Below are positions 52,511 to 63,895 of a stretch of DNA of 64,000 bases, piece after piece. Below the pieces are notes generated by a model. It had not been told where the DNA came from, ran no database searches, and worked only from the letters and a program-made list of their open reading frames with translations. Made by a program: the position numbers and the translations under genes. Source of the DNA: Diplonema papillatum (Eukaryota > Euglenozoa > Diplonemea > Diplonemida > Diplonemidae); NCBI GenBank assembly GCA_030068145.1, contig JAPJBO010000625.1, positions 62,001-126,000 of the forward strand, in the 5' to 3' direction. Numbering within the stretch: position 1 is the stretch's first letter; the number at the start of each line of letters is the position of its first letter.

Positions 52511-55033
52511 ATGTTCTCGAAGACGATGAAGGCGCGGTACGACTTGGCTTCGACCGCGGGCCCGGCGCTGCGCCGCTCGTCGAGCAGCAACCAGGTGCGC
52601 CTGAACGCGAGCGCGTCGTTCAGCAGCAAAGGGAAGCGGGACGCGGTGGCGCTGCCGCTGCCGGCGGCGCCGCCGCCGCCCGCGCGGAAGCGGAGCACGA
52701 GCCCCCGCGCCGCGCCGGGCAAGCGGCCGCTGTTCGCGGCGGGGAAGCCGCGCACCAGCAGCCCGGGCCCGCCGACCATCAAGGAGGTGGTCCGCCAGCA
52801 GCGGGAGCAGGCCTCGCGGCAGCGGCCGGCGCCGCCGTCCCGCCCCGCCGGCCCCGCCCTCGACTCCGACAGCGAGCGGGGGCCGGACTCGGCCGCGACG
52901 GGCAGCCCGCGCAACTTCCTGCCCAACCACCCGGCCGTGCAGCCCCCCGCCGCCCACGCCCAGTCGGCGACGCAGGAGCTCCCGCGTTCTAACTCGTACT
53001 ACTCGTACTGCCGCGGGGCGCCCGCCCGGCACTCGGCGAGGCAAAAGAATGTCGAAGGTGTGGCAGACGCTTCTTTTTCGTATTTACCTACCATCCCCCG
53101 TTTACGTCTTTACATTTTTTACGTTTTTACGTTTTTACGTTTTTTTTCATACGTTTTTACGTTTACGTTTGCGATTTTACGTTTACGTTTACGTTTACGT
53201 TTACGTTTACGTTTACGTTTACGTTTACGTTTACGTTTACGTTTACGTTTACGTTTACGTTTACGTTTACGTTTACGTTTACGTTTACGTTTAGCGGCCA
53301 CTGTTCGCGGCGGGGAAGCCGCGCACCAGCAGCCCGGGCCCGCCGACCATCAAGGAGGTGGTCCGCCAGCAGCGGGAGCAGGCCTCGCGGCAGCGGCCGG
53401 CGCCGCCGTCCGCCCCGCCGGCCCCGCCCTCGACTCCGACAGCGAGCGGGGGCCGGACTCGGCCGCGACGGGCAGCCCGCGCAACTTCCTGCGGGGCTCC
53501 CGCCCGGCACTCGGCGAGGCAAAAGAATGTCGAAGGTGTGGCAGACGCTTCTTTTTCGTATTTACCTACCATCCCCCGTTTACGTTTTTACGTTTACGTT
53601 CTGACGTTTTTACGTTTTTACGTTTTAACGTTTTTACGTTTTTACGTTCACGTTGGCGTTCACGTTGACGTTTACGTTTACTTTGGACCTATTCCTTTAG
53701 TAAACTGGCGCGGTCCGCACCGTTTCATAAAACCCAGGCACCACCGCGTCGCACACCTCGCCCCGCGGGTGCAACGGCGAAGTGTCCCGGACGCGCACTT
53801 CTTCGCTCAACTCGGCGCGGGCGGGGGGGCGGCGGAAGTCGCCGGCCCCGCGGGGCTCGGCGTCGCCGACTGCGAACCAACTGCTAAGCCTGTACCCCTT
53901 CTGGAGTCCGGCGGGGTGGTTGTGCTCATATTTATAGCCATGCGCTGTCTCCTATCATTTTAGTAAACTGGCGTGGTCCGCATCCCTTTCATAAACCCCG
54001 TAAAAGCCAGGCACAAACCCGGCAGAACCTAAATCTGATCACACCACTACAAAACGCAGGCTGGACCCCCGCCGAAACCGGCGCAGCGGCCCCCGCGCTC
54101 GAGCGCATGTCTTCTGCGTCGCACAACTCGCCCCGCGGGCGCAACGGCGAAGTGTCCCGGACGCGCACTTCTTCGCTCAACTCGGCGCGGGCGGGCGGCC
54201 GGCGGAAGTCTCCGGCCCGGCGGAGCTCGGCGTCACCGACCGCGAACCAGCTGCTGAGCCTGTACTCCGACTACGTGACGGGGGACGACCTAGAGGCCGG
54301 CTTCCGCAAGGGAGAGTACGTCAGCGGCACTCTGCGCACCCCCCGCTGGGCGGACCCGACCGCGACGGTGGACATGCGGCAGCCGCTGGTGCTCGACGGG
54401 GTCGAGTGCGCGCTCATGGTCACCGACAGCACCGCGTGCCAGCAGTTCTGCCCGAACAGGAACCGGGCTCTGCCCGGCGATGAGGTCGTCGTTAAATGCG
54501 AGCAGCAACCCGTCAACGAAAGCATGGCGTCCAGCCTCCGACTTGGAGACGACAAGCGGCCGGTGATCCTCGGGACGGTGGTCGCTGTCCAGAAGAAGTC
54601 GCCTGTGACCGTTGTGTACGGCGTGCTGTCCGAAGACGCGTTGCTGGACCCGGAGGCGGCGGATGGGTTTGGGGTCGTCATTCCGCTGAACCCGGCGTAC
54701 CCGAAGCTGCTGATCCCCGCGCGCCAGCTCGACGCCGTCGAAGCGAGCCGGCGGCTGACCGTCGCGCTGCGGCTCGAGGAGGAGTGGCCGGCGGCGTCGC
54801 GGCTGCCGCACGCGCGGCTCATCGGGCCCATCGCCGAGGCCGCCACGCCGCTGTTCCTGCTCGAAGAGCGGCTCGCCCTCGCGGAGCTCAATCGGCTGCA
54901 CATCCGCCGATCCGGCGTCGTTTCCGACGTCTTCGACGAAGACGTCGAGTCCGAACTTCTCGCCACCGTCTCCGAAGGCGAGCCGAAGCTTGCGGCAGAC
55001 GTCGCGGCCGGCCTACTGACAGACCTGCGCGAG
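52511..55033 (+). CDS. RNase II/RNR-family exoribonuclease (DIS3/DIS3L2/SSD1-like), 5' part
   Basis: Two exons, 52511-53057 and 54060-55033, join in matching phase 1 (GAAG|GTGTGG ... AACGCAG|GC). Exon 1 codes a disordered Ser/Arg/Pro-rich N-terminus. Exon 2, counted from Met at 54107, has YVTGDDLEAGFRKGEYVSGT (56-75) and NRNRALPGDEVVVK (117-130), a DIS3-type first cold-shock domain. Then LIPARQLDAVEASRRLTVAL and EEEWPAASRLPHARLIGPIA give the second. The exon ends at LLTDLRE, where the family has the DLR preceding the RNB nuclease domain. The frame stays open to a stop at 55069, but GAG|GTGTGT at 55034 is a plausible donor. The catalytic RNB domain is not in the window, so degradative activity (DIS3L2) versus RNA binding only (SSD1) cannot be decided. 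Confidence 0.68.
53178..53293 (+). repeat. (TTTACG)n tract 1
   Basis: About 19 perfect TTTACG hexamers, with imperfect ones from 53098, inside the first intron of the DIS3-like gene. Confidence 0.95.
53288..53538 (+). pseudogene. Partial copy of DIS3-like exon 1 in its own intron
   Basis: Repeats 52722-53057 (GCGGGGAAGCCGCGCACCAG onward) with one base lost near 53412 and about 85 bp deleted after CGCGCAACTTCCTGC. It even includes the exon end and the first intron bases (GAATGTCGAAGGTGTGGCAG). Confidence 0.9.
53575..53690 (+). repeat. TTTACG/TTTTACG tract 2
   Basis: The same hexamer, less regular, follows the exon 1 copy just as tract 1 follows exon 1, so the intron start was duplicated together with the exon. 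Confidence 0.88.
53697..53935 (+). pseudogene. Partial copy of DIS3-like exon 2 start
   Basis: Resembles 53963-54280: the shared intron word TTTAGTAAACTGGCG.GGTCC, then GCGTCGCACA.CTCGCCCCG and the serine/arginine-rich coding start through AACCA.CTGCT.AGCCTGTAC. Frame-breaking differences (a G-run at 53823-53829) and loss of the rest mark it as dead. Confidence 0.85.
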
Positions 55034-55177
55034 GTGTGTTTCGACTCCGCCTCTGTTCTTTTTTACTAGCGTCGGGTAATACTAGGTCTAGCTATAGCGC
55101 AATCTTCCAATTTGTCCCACAATATATTTGTGAAGGCCATAAATGTAGGTTGGGCTACCAAAGCTGGCTTACATTTT

Positions 55178-55286
55178 ATAGCCTTCGGCGGCTCGCCCTT
55201 GCGGAGCTCAACTGGCTGCACATCCGCCGCTCCGGCGTCGTCTCCGACGTCTTCGACGAAGACGTCGAGTTCGAGCTTCTTTTTTT
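55178..55286 (+). pseudogene. Partial copy of DIS3-like exon 2 end, first half
   Basis: Repeats 54868-54961 (CGGCTCGCCCT.GCGGAGCTC .. GACGAAGACGTCGAGT.CGA) and stops at GAGCTTCT, where a T-run begins. The continuation is found at 63786. Confidence 0.85.
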
Positions 55287-55917
55287 TTGAGGAATTCCTC
55301 ACACTTTTTCGTTAGCGGGAGCACTGCCTGGGAGGGAAGATAAGGGCGTGAAGAGGTGCGAGGACGACGGTCAGACCGCCTATGGGGTTCGCTTTCCACG
55401 TTCGCTCACGCACATCCACTGATTTAGGTTTTTACAGGCAGAGCCAATGAACGGTAGACTCTTGATGGCTAGAGAGCAAGGGCTTTGGCGTTCGTTTTCA
55501 CGCCCCTGTTGTTTGGGTTCGCTCACGACTCGCATTTGCACACGATCAGCGCGAGGTCACATTTTGTCGGCGCAGCTATTCCCGGCTAACCAGCACTTGC
55601 TTTAACCAAAGCTCATGCGATGACGAACGCCACAGTGATCACCTTCATGCGGAATACGATCCGGGCCCACGCACGCATGCCTTGAGCGGTAGCAGGAGGG
55701 GGTGGAAGGATGGGACTCGCAAGGGGGGGCCACGCACACGCAAGACTTAGCACATATTTGAGGGGGTGTGCTGGGGTGACCTTATTCCCCAGTGTCACTG
55801 CACGAAGATCGGATTTGGTGCAGGGCGGAGCCGCTGGCTTGGTTGACCCTCTATATGCGATGCAAAGCTGCAACGTCTGCGGTTCGGTCTTGCCGTCGGA
55901 ACGCTGAACGCGTGCGT
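55287..55917. other. Unassigned region
   Basis: No gene or known repeat recognised; short frames only. Confidence 0.4.
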
Positions 55918-56219
55918 GAATTTCGTTGACCGCACTACCCTGAGCCCAAATCCTGGACGTGGTTACAGGTGGCAAATTGGCAAATGATCATGATCAGAAG
56001 GTCCTACTTGGGCGGTTCAGTTTCCTCACACATTGCATGTGGCTAAAAACCGTACACCGCGAGAGTAGGAGAAAGTAGAAAGGGAAACTAGAGTTTTCGT
56101 TGACCGCCCTACCCTGAGCCCAAATCCTGGACGTGGATTCAGGTGGCAAATTTGGCAAATGATCATGATCAGAAGGTCCTACTTGGGCGGTTCAGTTTCC
56201 TCACACATTGCATGTGGCT
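55918..56219 (+). repeat. RepN, two tandem copies
   Basis: Copy 1 (55918-56043, lacking the first 45 bases) and copy 2 (56049-56219): AACCGTACACCGCGAGAGTA, CCTGAGCCCAAATCCTGGAC, AAATGATCATGATCAGAAGG, CACATTGCATGTGGCT. A third copy is at 57229-57403. Copy 2 abuts RepA at 56221. Confidence 0.9.
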
Positions 56220-56220
56220 T

Positions 56221-56436
56221 AAAATACTCGAGGGACTGCCTTGTGCTCATTTCGAAGGAGGCTAGAGGGGGAGAAAACAATACAACTACAAAGTGGGTCT
56301 TTTTTGTTGAACGCTTACGCCCGCCACTAAACCCAGGGTTACCTGTGTTTCGTGTGGGCTACAGCACATTTACCTCCTTTTATCTATCGCAACTGGCAGT
56401 CTCCTCAAGCATTTCCTACAAAGCAGGTGCTTATAC
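56221..56436 (-). repeat. RepA copy
   Basis: Complete, from AAAATACTCGAGGGACTGCC to CTACAAAGCAGGTGCTTATA. Confidence 0.9.
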
Positions 56437-58850
56437 AAAAAAAAGAACGTAAGCATGGAGTACCCCTATTCCTCATCTATGCACCCTCCGTGGAGCATCT
56501 TCGAGGGGGGTGCAACACCTAAATTGCTATGGCACGCCAGGTTTTCTTGTTATATATACGCGAGATTGTCTCCCGCTTTGCTTGCAGTGGCAGCAAATTA
56601 AATCAAAATTTCGGTTTGGCCGAGCCAAAGTAATAAATGAAAGTGTACATGAAAATGGCAGGAAGCGGAGTGAGTAGAAAGAATTGCGTAGTTTTCGGTT
56701 ATCATTTTGCTTTTCGTTGTCGACAACATTATTTACTTTCAGCGTCTTTTCATGCCTTTTGGTGACGGTGTTTTGGGGGTTTCATTCTTTAGAATCAATT
56801 GTATGAGTTTCGTGTGTTGCCGCAAGTAATCCACGGCGCCTCAGGGAGACAGTACGCCCGTGGATGGGAAGAGTGAGCAAGAAAGCAAAGAGCGAGGAGT
56901 GTTTCGAGGGAGAGAGGCCCTGTTTGCAGTTCTTTGTTGGTCGTTCGCGACACAATACTCTTCCGTGGTGCATGTTCTGCATTGCCGTGTCCTCCAGTCC
57001 CTACGTCGCTGCAGAAAGGGTGGGTGGAACGAACCAACTGTCGATTACCGTGTGTTCGCCACGATTCTGCAAAAGCAAGGAGTGAGGAGTGTTGGTAACC
57101 CTCAGGAACACAATCGGGGGGGTTTGCCCCTGCCGAGGGGCTGGAGCTCGGATTCTGAGGTTTGAAGCCGAGACCGGGTCGGACTAAGTCAGATTACTAA
57201 TCCTTTGGCCTCGCTTGCCGTTCTAGCCGGAAACCGTACACCGCGAGAGTAGGAGAAAGTAGAAAAGGGAAACTAGAGTTTTCGTTGACCGCACTACCCT
57301 GAGTCCAAATCCTGGACGTGGTTTCAGGTGGCAAATTGACAAATGATCATGATCAGAAGGTCCTACTTGGGCGGTTCAGTTTCCACGCGTTGCATGTGGC
57401 TAAAACTAATAAATTCTGAAGTTGTGCATAGGGCCTTTGTGGCTTTCTTCCGATCATGTTCCGCACCACTTGTGTAAACTAAATACCTTTCCAACGTCAT
57501 ACATTTTTGCACGGTTACCTGACCCAGGTTTTTACATGGGCATCAAAATCGGGTGACCTGACTGGCCGACTCAGCAACAAGCTCCCCCTGCGCCCGATTG
57601 ACCGCTTTGCTTCTTGTTTTTTTTTTTTTTTTTCTACGATGTTCTAAAGTGAAAAGTATTTTCTTTTTTTTTTCTCTTGTTTTTGATCTTCTAAAGGGGG
57701 CATGAATAGTTGCACTTGTTCAACGGACACCTTGCCGAACACTTCATTTTGACCCTCTCCTATTTTTGCCAGCCGATGGATGTCTCACAGAGGTAAGGTT
57801 GGCTTAGGGCAGCCCTGCGGCAGTTCCTTGTAAGAGTGGTGGCTTTATCCGCCAGAACCTAGTAATTGCCCGGTACAACTATTCGTCTCCCCCGGAGGAA
57901 GAAAGTGAAACATTGGTGTTGGTTGCTCAGTTGACTCTTTTGACCAGGTGAGCCTTTAGCCCTTCTGCCTTTCACGTCGGCATCTACGGGGCAGAGCTGG
58001 ATTCGGCCAGGGTCACTTCAAGGCGGATCGACCCGTTCCGCCGGATGGCAGGCTTTCCCCGCACAGGTGTCGTGCCAGATCTGCACCGGGGAGTGCCCGC
58101 CATGTGGCGGAACGGGTCAAGCGGCAACCGATTTTCCCAAACAAAAAGTGCTGCACCATCCTGGCTGCACAGTTGCTACGCTCTGCCCTGGAGCAAACTT
58201 CTTGACCGCTTCTTCTGTGACACGATTGGCGCCAGTATTCTTCCGCTTTTTGTGCAGCAAACTTACAGGCAATCCCAATGGTCATAGGAGTCATGTCAGA
58301 AGGCTTGGACTCACTTCATTTGGAAACCCTTTCGACAGCGGGAAATTACGCCGATCATGATCGTGTCACGCAAGAGGTTTCATTACGATGGTTCACCCGG
58401 CAGCGCCTTCCCTATTTCCGACAATCTTACTGCGTTTGGACGTCGCACCCGCAGCCGGGAACTAAGTGCTGATCCGCGCTTTTGACAATTAGCCGAGTTG
58501 GCGTAGCCCGTTGCTTTGTCGACTTTCTTTCGTTTCCAAGCATGGGGGCTGTCTTGTTTTACCGTCGCTTCTGAACGGTGCTCCTGCAATAATATTACCA
58601 TCTGTGATGGTGATGGTGCTCTGCGATTTTCTTTGTGTTGATATTGGGCAGGCTAAATGCGCACGGTCAGCGACCCGGAAAGGCTTGGCTGGTTGGTCAC
58701 TGTTGCTTCAACCTGCCGGGTTGTCTTGACCGGTCTCTGTTTAACGTTATTGTTTTATTTCGGTGCGACGGCTGACCCACTTCTTCGAGACCATCTTCCG
58801 ACGATCTCGTGTGGGCAAACAGACTATATATTATGGTGGTGGGGGGGGGG
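56437..58850. other. Unassigned region with RepN copy 3
   Basis: RepN at 57229-57403. T-runs at 57618-57633 and 57664-57675. 58020-58300 has two overlapping frames, one starting CQICTGECPPCGGTG; the stretch ACGGGTCAAG.GGC.ACCGAT at 58107 is repeated at 61757, so this is dispersed sequence. No gene supported. Confidence 0.4.
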
Positions 58851-60063
58851 TAGGGGGGGTCAAAAGCTGTCAAAATAGGTCATTTTTTTGGGAACCACAT
58901 AGGGGCTCCTAAAAGGCAATAAAATTTGGTAAACCGCCCCAGAACCGTATAGAAATGCCTAAAACATGCTTTTTGGCTGATGAAATTCCCCGAAAAGGCC
59001 TTTTTACGAGTGCCCAATTTTTGGACTCAGGGTGGACACCGTTTGGTACCGGTGTTCTTCTTTTTAGGTGACAACCCCAAAAATAGTGACAGCATGAACC
59101 GAAGAAGGAAAACAACACTGCCCAAACCTATGTATTTTAACTCAAAAGACTTTCCTGAGAGTTGGGGATGGAGGGGCTTCGTAGGAGGCATCGACAAGCG
59201 ACTCAATGAGGTACGGCTTCGTAACGTGCCGCCCCCTCGAGTCCTTGACGTCAGCGCCAGCTTTCGTAGTGGCCTGTGTCGTGTAGCGTGCTACCGCAAG
59301 CTGCAGATACCCTGCCCTGAGCTGCTATGTCGTGGCAGTCCTATAAATCCACCGCCGAACCTTTTCGTTCAAGTCCAGTTTTCTATTTTTGTTCAAGCTC
59401 AACGTGCGTTGGGGTTAGGTACCAGAGATACACCCCGGTGACCAGTATTGTCTTCCGTGCGTGTGCAATGCGACCCTTTCGGGGTGGTGTACGAAAGGCG
59501 AACTTGAATAAAAGACACTGTCGCGTGCATCCCTTCAACAAAAACGTTGGGATCTGGAAAATCCCACTACGGATGAGAGCATCTCATTGTTTTTCTCGGA
59601 AAGACATCGAACTTTGTGAATATCGCCCCAGCAGCAGTTCGGGGAAGAGCTGCTGCCTGCGGTGTCAACAACACCTCAGCTTGCGCAAGACTCAGAGAGC
59701 CTTTTGGGACGTTGTTAACCATCCAGACGAGCAACGTTCATAGCTGCCTTCCTCCTGGGTGTCGTTTGCCCTTTTGTTGCTTCCATTTGTGGCTGCCTGC
59801 ACGTGATTGTAGCCTCATCTTTGCATGGTATGAACAGTGAAGCACACACACAGGCAGCTAGCCGGTACCAAACGGTGTCCACCCTAAAACCATCAACTAA
59901 TACACCCCCCCCTGGGCCATTTTCCATGAAACTTTCCCCAAAAACACGTTTCCGGGCATCTCTGAGGCGGGTTGCATGTTTTTTTAGCCTTAAACTGCCG
60001 TTAAGTCTACAGGCTGAAAATGTCACCATTTTGACGCAAAAAAAGACCTTTTGACCCCCCCTA
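58851..60063. mobile_element. 1.2-kb TIR element with G-run tips
   Basis: Perfect TIR TAGGGGGGGTCAAAAG at 58851-58866 and inverted at 60048-60063. A second, internal 24-bp perfect inverted repeat lies at 59029-59052 and 59862-59885 (contains GGACACCGTTTGGTACC). Between them a + frame of 153 codons (58980-59441; MNRRRKTTLPKPMYFNSKDF..) and an overlapping one to 59743 are open. They are basic and could be the remnant of an element protein, but no domain is recognised. Confidence 0.7.
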
Positions 60064-61390
60064 GGCCCTATGTAGGATGGAAACGTTGGAAACGTTTCCG
60101 TTTCCGTTTCCGTTTCCGTTTCCGTTTCCTTCTTTTTGGCGGTGGATGGAAACGCCGTTTCTTTTCAAAAGAAACGGCTGGTATGCCACTAGTATACTGG
60201 CTGAAGGGGTGTGTCGAACGGCGGACCCCGCAATCCAGTGGGAAACCATGGACAAGGTGGCTCCGAAAAAGAGGGAGGAAAGAAGCATAAGAGTTGCGAC
60301 CGCGTGGAGCAGACGCAACCACACGCATCCGGTTGTGATGACTTAGAGGTCTGCAGCTCTTTATACCAATGGCTGTTGTAGCGACGATGCTCTGTTATGC
60401 GAGGCCGTTGGCCAACGCGCTGAAGACGATCGGGAAAGCACATCCGCTTCCAATAATAGGCTATACAGATACGGTCGTTCAGGACAGCGGGAGCACCGCC
60501 GCGCCACAGGCTACAAGACCGGGGTTTTTCGGCGGCGTAAGACAAAGAGGGAGTGCAATCAGCATCAGGAGGTGAGAAGGGCACACGTATGCCGGGGCAA
60601 TGTTGAACCCGCCAGAAAAGCGATGGCCACGCAGTAACGTGTGCGCTAAACATCGCTTGCCACAGTGCACCTTGCATACGACGACGGGTGGCAACCGTCA
60701 CCGGAAGGGGCACCATCGGGCGGTGTTGTCGGAGCATAGACAGCGACGGCAGGAAGAACCCCACCGACAATGCAGAAGAGGACGGCAGATTCAAAAAGCC
60801 CCACTCGGCACGGCTGCCGATACAAGTAAACATGAGAACGTGGGTTGGAAGCAGCAGAGGACGAAGTGGTAGGCACAGAAGAGTGGAATCTGGTGTCAGA
60901 AAACCTCAGCATCCGCATGTGACGACATTCTGCATCATTAGCTTGTGGTTACCTATTTGCTCGTGTCAGATCGCCGATGAAAGAAAGCGGTGAGCATCAG
61001 CGACTGCTCTGCACAAACGAGACCGCGACGACACACAAGAAGGGGCCGAGCCAAGTCGAAGAGCAGCCCAGGAAGGGCCCTGAAGAGTCAGAGAGCCCGC
61101 CAGAAGACGGAGGAAGAGAAGTGCCCGCTAGTAGATCAAAAGAAGAAGGTGATCCCGCCCTCTCAAAGGAAAGCCAAAATTTGGCTGGAAACGGACACCT
61201 GACGGACACACAGAAGGACCCGCGAAGTGGTATCCTATAGGACCCCTCAGTATGACCTTCCGGCGTTTCTTTTAAAAGAAACGGAAACGTTTCCGTTTCC
61301 GTTTCCGTTTCCGTTTCCATATTTCGAAAAAACTAAAAGAAACGGCGTTTCCATCCAACTTAGCCCTAGGGGGGGGGGGGGGGGGCAGTG
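60055..61390. mobile_element. 1.3-kb element with C-run tips and (TTTCCG)n ends
   Basis: Left tip CCCCCCCTAGGCCC then GGATGGAAACG (60055-60086). The right tip (61350-61386) is the imperfect inverse (CGTTTCCATCC .. GCCCTAGG then an 18-G run). Both ends carry TTTCCG repeats (60095-60128 and 61286-61318) and the word TTTCTTTT.AAAAGAAACGG (60159-60178, 61265-61284). It shares its left C-run with the preceding element. The interior has no recognised gene. Confidence 0.6.
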
Positions 61391-62375
61391 TTGAGACTGA
61401 GTGTTGAATCATCTGATAACAAAACGAACCCCGCCCTCTCTACAGTACAGTTGCCTTGAGGCTGGATCTAAGGCGCAATCCCACAATCCGACTTGCGGTT
61501 CTTGGGAGATTTCGACCCGGGGAAAAAAGAAAAGGAGGCTTCTTCCTGGGCGAAATTTGTGTTGCTGTAGGTAGGGTGGGGGGATACCCTACCCTCACAG
61601 CGAAAAGCCTGCCCGATAATCCGCCGGGGCAGTTACTATCTGCTCCGTGGCTGGGCCAGGGTTCTCATTTCTTCGTCCAGAGTAGGTACCAGGGAAAGCC
61701 TGCTACACGGGAGCCAAGCTTCACGTGTTTGGCGGTACTGCAGAGCCACGGGCCTACGGGTCAAGTGGCTACCGATTTCCCAAACTAAAGCATCAAGGCT
61801 TGGCGCACCTTGGGGCTTGGCGCTCGCGCTGAACACAAGCTCGTCGAGGCGGTCAGCCGCAGGGCAGAGCGGACGGGGTTGTGGCACTGAGCTGCCTCCG
61901 ACTCAAGCTTTGCAAGCTGTGGTTGACCGTCACGTTCCTGGACCAGGAGCGGCCTTTTTCTTTTTCTTCTTCTTCGTCCAGAGTAGAAACGGTGCCTCCA
62001 GAGGAAATGTGCCTGTCGTGCTTCACCTTTGTTTGCACGCGACTTGGACGTCTGTTTTGGCGGTCCGGAACAGCCCACGTGCGGGAACGGTACACCCACG
62101 TCGAGCCTTCGGCGCGCGCCTCGCAGATGGAAGACGCGGCAATACTCGCGGAACGATCGTCATGAGGTCGAACGAGAGGAAGCACACGCGAATTGGTTGA
62201 TTCGGCGCGCCTCGCCCAGGGCGGCGACAATCAAGAAAGCCTGTTCCTCATGTCCTCTCGGAAGCCACCGAGTAGCATCACCGTCGGGAAATCAGGGCTC
62301 TCGGTAATGAAGACGAGCGGCATCAGTCACCCGCTGAAGGCATGCCCGTGGCAAGAGAATGTCTCACGGCGCGTG
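61391..62375. other. Unassigned region
   Basis: Overlapping frames, none with recognisable motifs; CTTCGTCCAGAGTAG occurs at 61672 and 61971. Confidence 0.35.
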
Positions 62376-62598
62376 GAGTACTCGAAGAGGTCGCACCTTG
62401 CTTGTTTTGACGGAGGCGAGAGAAGGGGGGAGAAACAACCCGCCTTCAATGCGCGGCTTCTTTCATTTTCTTGGTGGTCCGCGTGCGCCCCGGCACCGAA
62501 CCCCGTGTTTCGTGTGGGCCGCAACGCATTTTCCCCCGTTTTGAGATTGAACAATTGGCGGCCTCTTCGAGCACTTCCTACAAAGCAGGTGCTTGTAC
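62376..62598 (-). repeat. RepA copy, diverged
   Basis: Same order of blocks as RepA (GTACTCGAAGAGG, GGAGGCGAGAG, CCCGTGTTTCGTGTGGGC, CACTTCCTACAAAGCAGGTG) with many substitutions: an older copy or subfamily. Confidence 0.75.
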
Positions 62599-62617
62599 AA
62601 AAAAGAATAGGCGTGTG

Positions 62618-62752
62618 TTTGTTTGTACGTGCCGGGGGAGGATTAGCCTGTTAGTGAGTGATAGTGAGTGAATATGATCGGTAGGCTAATCTTCTCCCAA
62701 ACACGCTGCCAGCGTTCTCTTTCGTGTTTACAATTAATTGTTACTACGAAAA
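62618..62752 (-). repeat. RepE copy 4
   Basis: TTTGTACGTGCCGGGGGAGG to AATTGTTACTACGAAAAA; directly follows RepA with a 20-bp gap. Confidence 0.88.
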
Positions 62753-62904
62753 ACAGCAGGCACTTCACGGCCCGTAAAGAGGTGGCGTCAGGACGCAGGC
62801 GGTGCACGCGACAAGGTTGTGCCGGATATGCTAGGAACGAACACGAGGAGATGCAGACTTACGCCTCTGTTTGCGAGCACTGGAGCTAGCTATTTGCCGC
62901 CTGT

Positions 62905-63197
62905 TGGCAACTCGCAACCGGCGGCTTTCCTCGAGGACTTCCTGCAAAAAAAAAAGCAGGGCTGAACTGGAAACAAAAGTGGCGTCGGAAAACACTCGAG
63001 AGGCTGTGCTTACTTCGAAGGAGGCTAGAGGGGGAGAAACACTACAACTACACACGGGTCTTTTTTGTTGAACGCTTACGCCCGCCACTAAACAGATTCG
63101 CCTGTGTTTCGTGTGGGCTACAGCACATTTACCTCCTTTGGTCTCTTGCAGCTGGCAGCCCCCTCAAGTATTTCCTACAAAGCAGGTGCTTACACAA
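62905..63197 (-). repeat. RepA end fragment plus full RepA
   Basis: 62905-62960 matches only the left end of RepA (inverted; AACTCGCAACCGGCGGCTTT .. CTTCCTGC). A nearly complete RepA follows at 62988-63197. Confidence 0.8.
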
Positions 63198-63610
63198 AAA
63201 TACAACCCCCCCACCCTGCTGGCACGGCGATGAGCGAAGAATGGAGAGAACAAGAAGGGAAAGAAGAGCGCAGTTATTTTTGTTCTTGATCTAAAGGCAG
63301 GGGTCGCTGTTATTGGTGCTGGTTTTGTGGGCTAAGGTAAGGGAAAGAAAATTCTTTTTTGCGGTGGTCTCCGCTGGTCTGGTAGTCCGTGCTTCCTCCT
63401 TTCTTTTACACTCGTTCTCTTCCGCCGTGTGTCGGTCCTTTGAGCCACGGACACATAAGGCGGACCATCATCAGCGCGGGACCTGAGTGTCTACAGACAG
63501 GACAGCGGTGTGAGTTTGGTTTGTCAGGCGGCTGTTCGTAGCACCGGCGAATCCGTCACGGGGAGGAGGCCCCTACAACCGTGTCTGAGCAATCTATCTA
63601 TATTTTTTGG
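63198..63610. other. Spacer with RepP
   Basis: RepP (-) at 63425-63545. No gene recognised. Confidence 0.5.
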
Positions 63611-63700
63611 TGTAATGCCCTTATATCCCGGTCAAAACAAATTTGTGCCCTTATATCCCGGTTCGGGATATAAGGGCACCAAATTTGTTTTGAACCGGGT
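63611..63700. repeat. CCCTTATATCCCGG palindrome
   Basis: Two CCCTTATATCCCGGT words followed by one inverted (GGGATATAAGGGCACC) and AAATTTGTTTTGA arms: a variant of the words in the 18730 element, with C for A after GGG. Followed by ATTTTGGGTCC-type short tandem repeats (63716-63785). Confidence 0.75.
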
Positions 63701-63785
63701 TTTTAGGGCAGGTTCAAAATTTGGGTCTGAAATTTTGGGTCCAAAATTTGGGTCCAAAATTTGGGTCCAGAATTTGGGTCCAGAA

Positions 63786-63895
63786 TTTCTCGCCACCGTC
63801 TCCGAAGGCGAGCCGAAACATGCGGCAGACGTCGCGGCCGGCCTACTGACAGACCTGCGCGAGGTGTGTTCCGACAGTGATGACCCAGCCATCTG
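63786..63895 (+). pseudogene. Partial copy of DIS3-like exon 2 end, second half
   Basis: Continues the copy broken off at 55286: TTCTCGCCACCGTCTCCGAA .. GACCTGCGCGAGGTGTGTT, matching 54957-55043 with few changes, then diverges (GACAGTGATGACCCAGCC, stop TGA 63893-63895). With 55178-55286 it would form a single duplicated segment separated by 8.5 kb. Confidence 0.85.

Noticed and set aside
52241..53044. 267-codon minus-strand frame across exon 1 of the DIS3-like gene
   Set aside because: It runs through the 57-bp minisatellite and is the complement of the GC-rich exon; the + strand has consistent splice phase with exon 2.
53100..53300. TTTACG repeats as an internal telomere
   Set aside because: The hexamer is not a known telomere repeat (algal types are TTTAGGG-like), it sits inside an intron, and a second tract was duplicated with the exon.
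60189..60833. 214-codon minus-strand frame inside the C-tipped element as a transposase
   Set aside because: No DDE-type or other transposase motifs can be seen and the composition is ordinary; not called.
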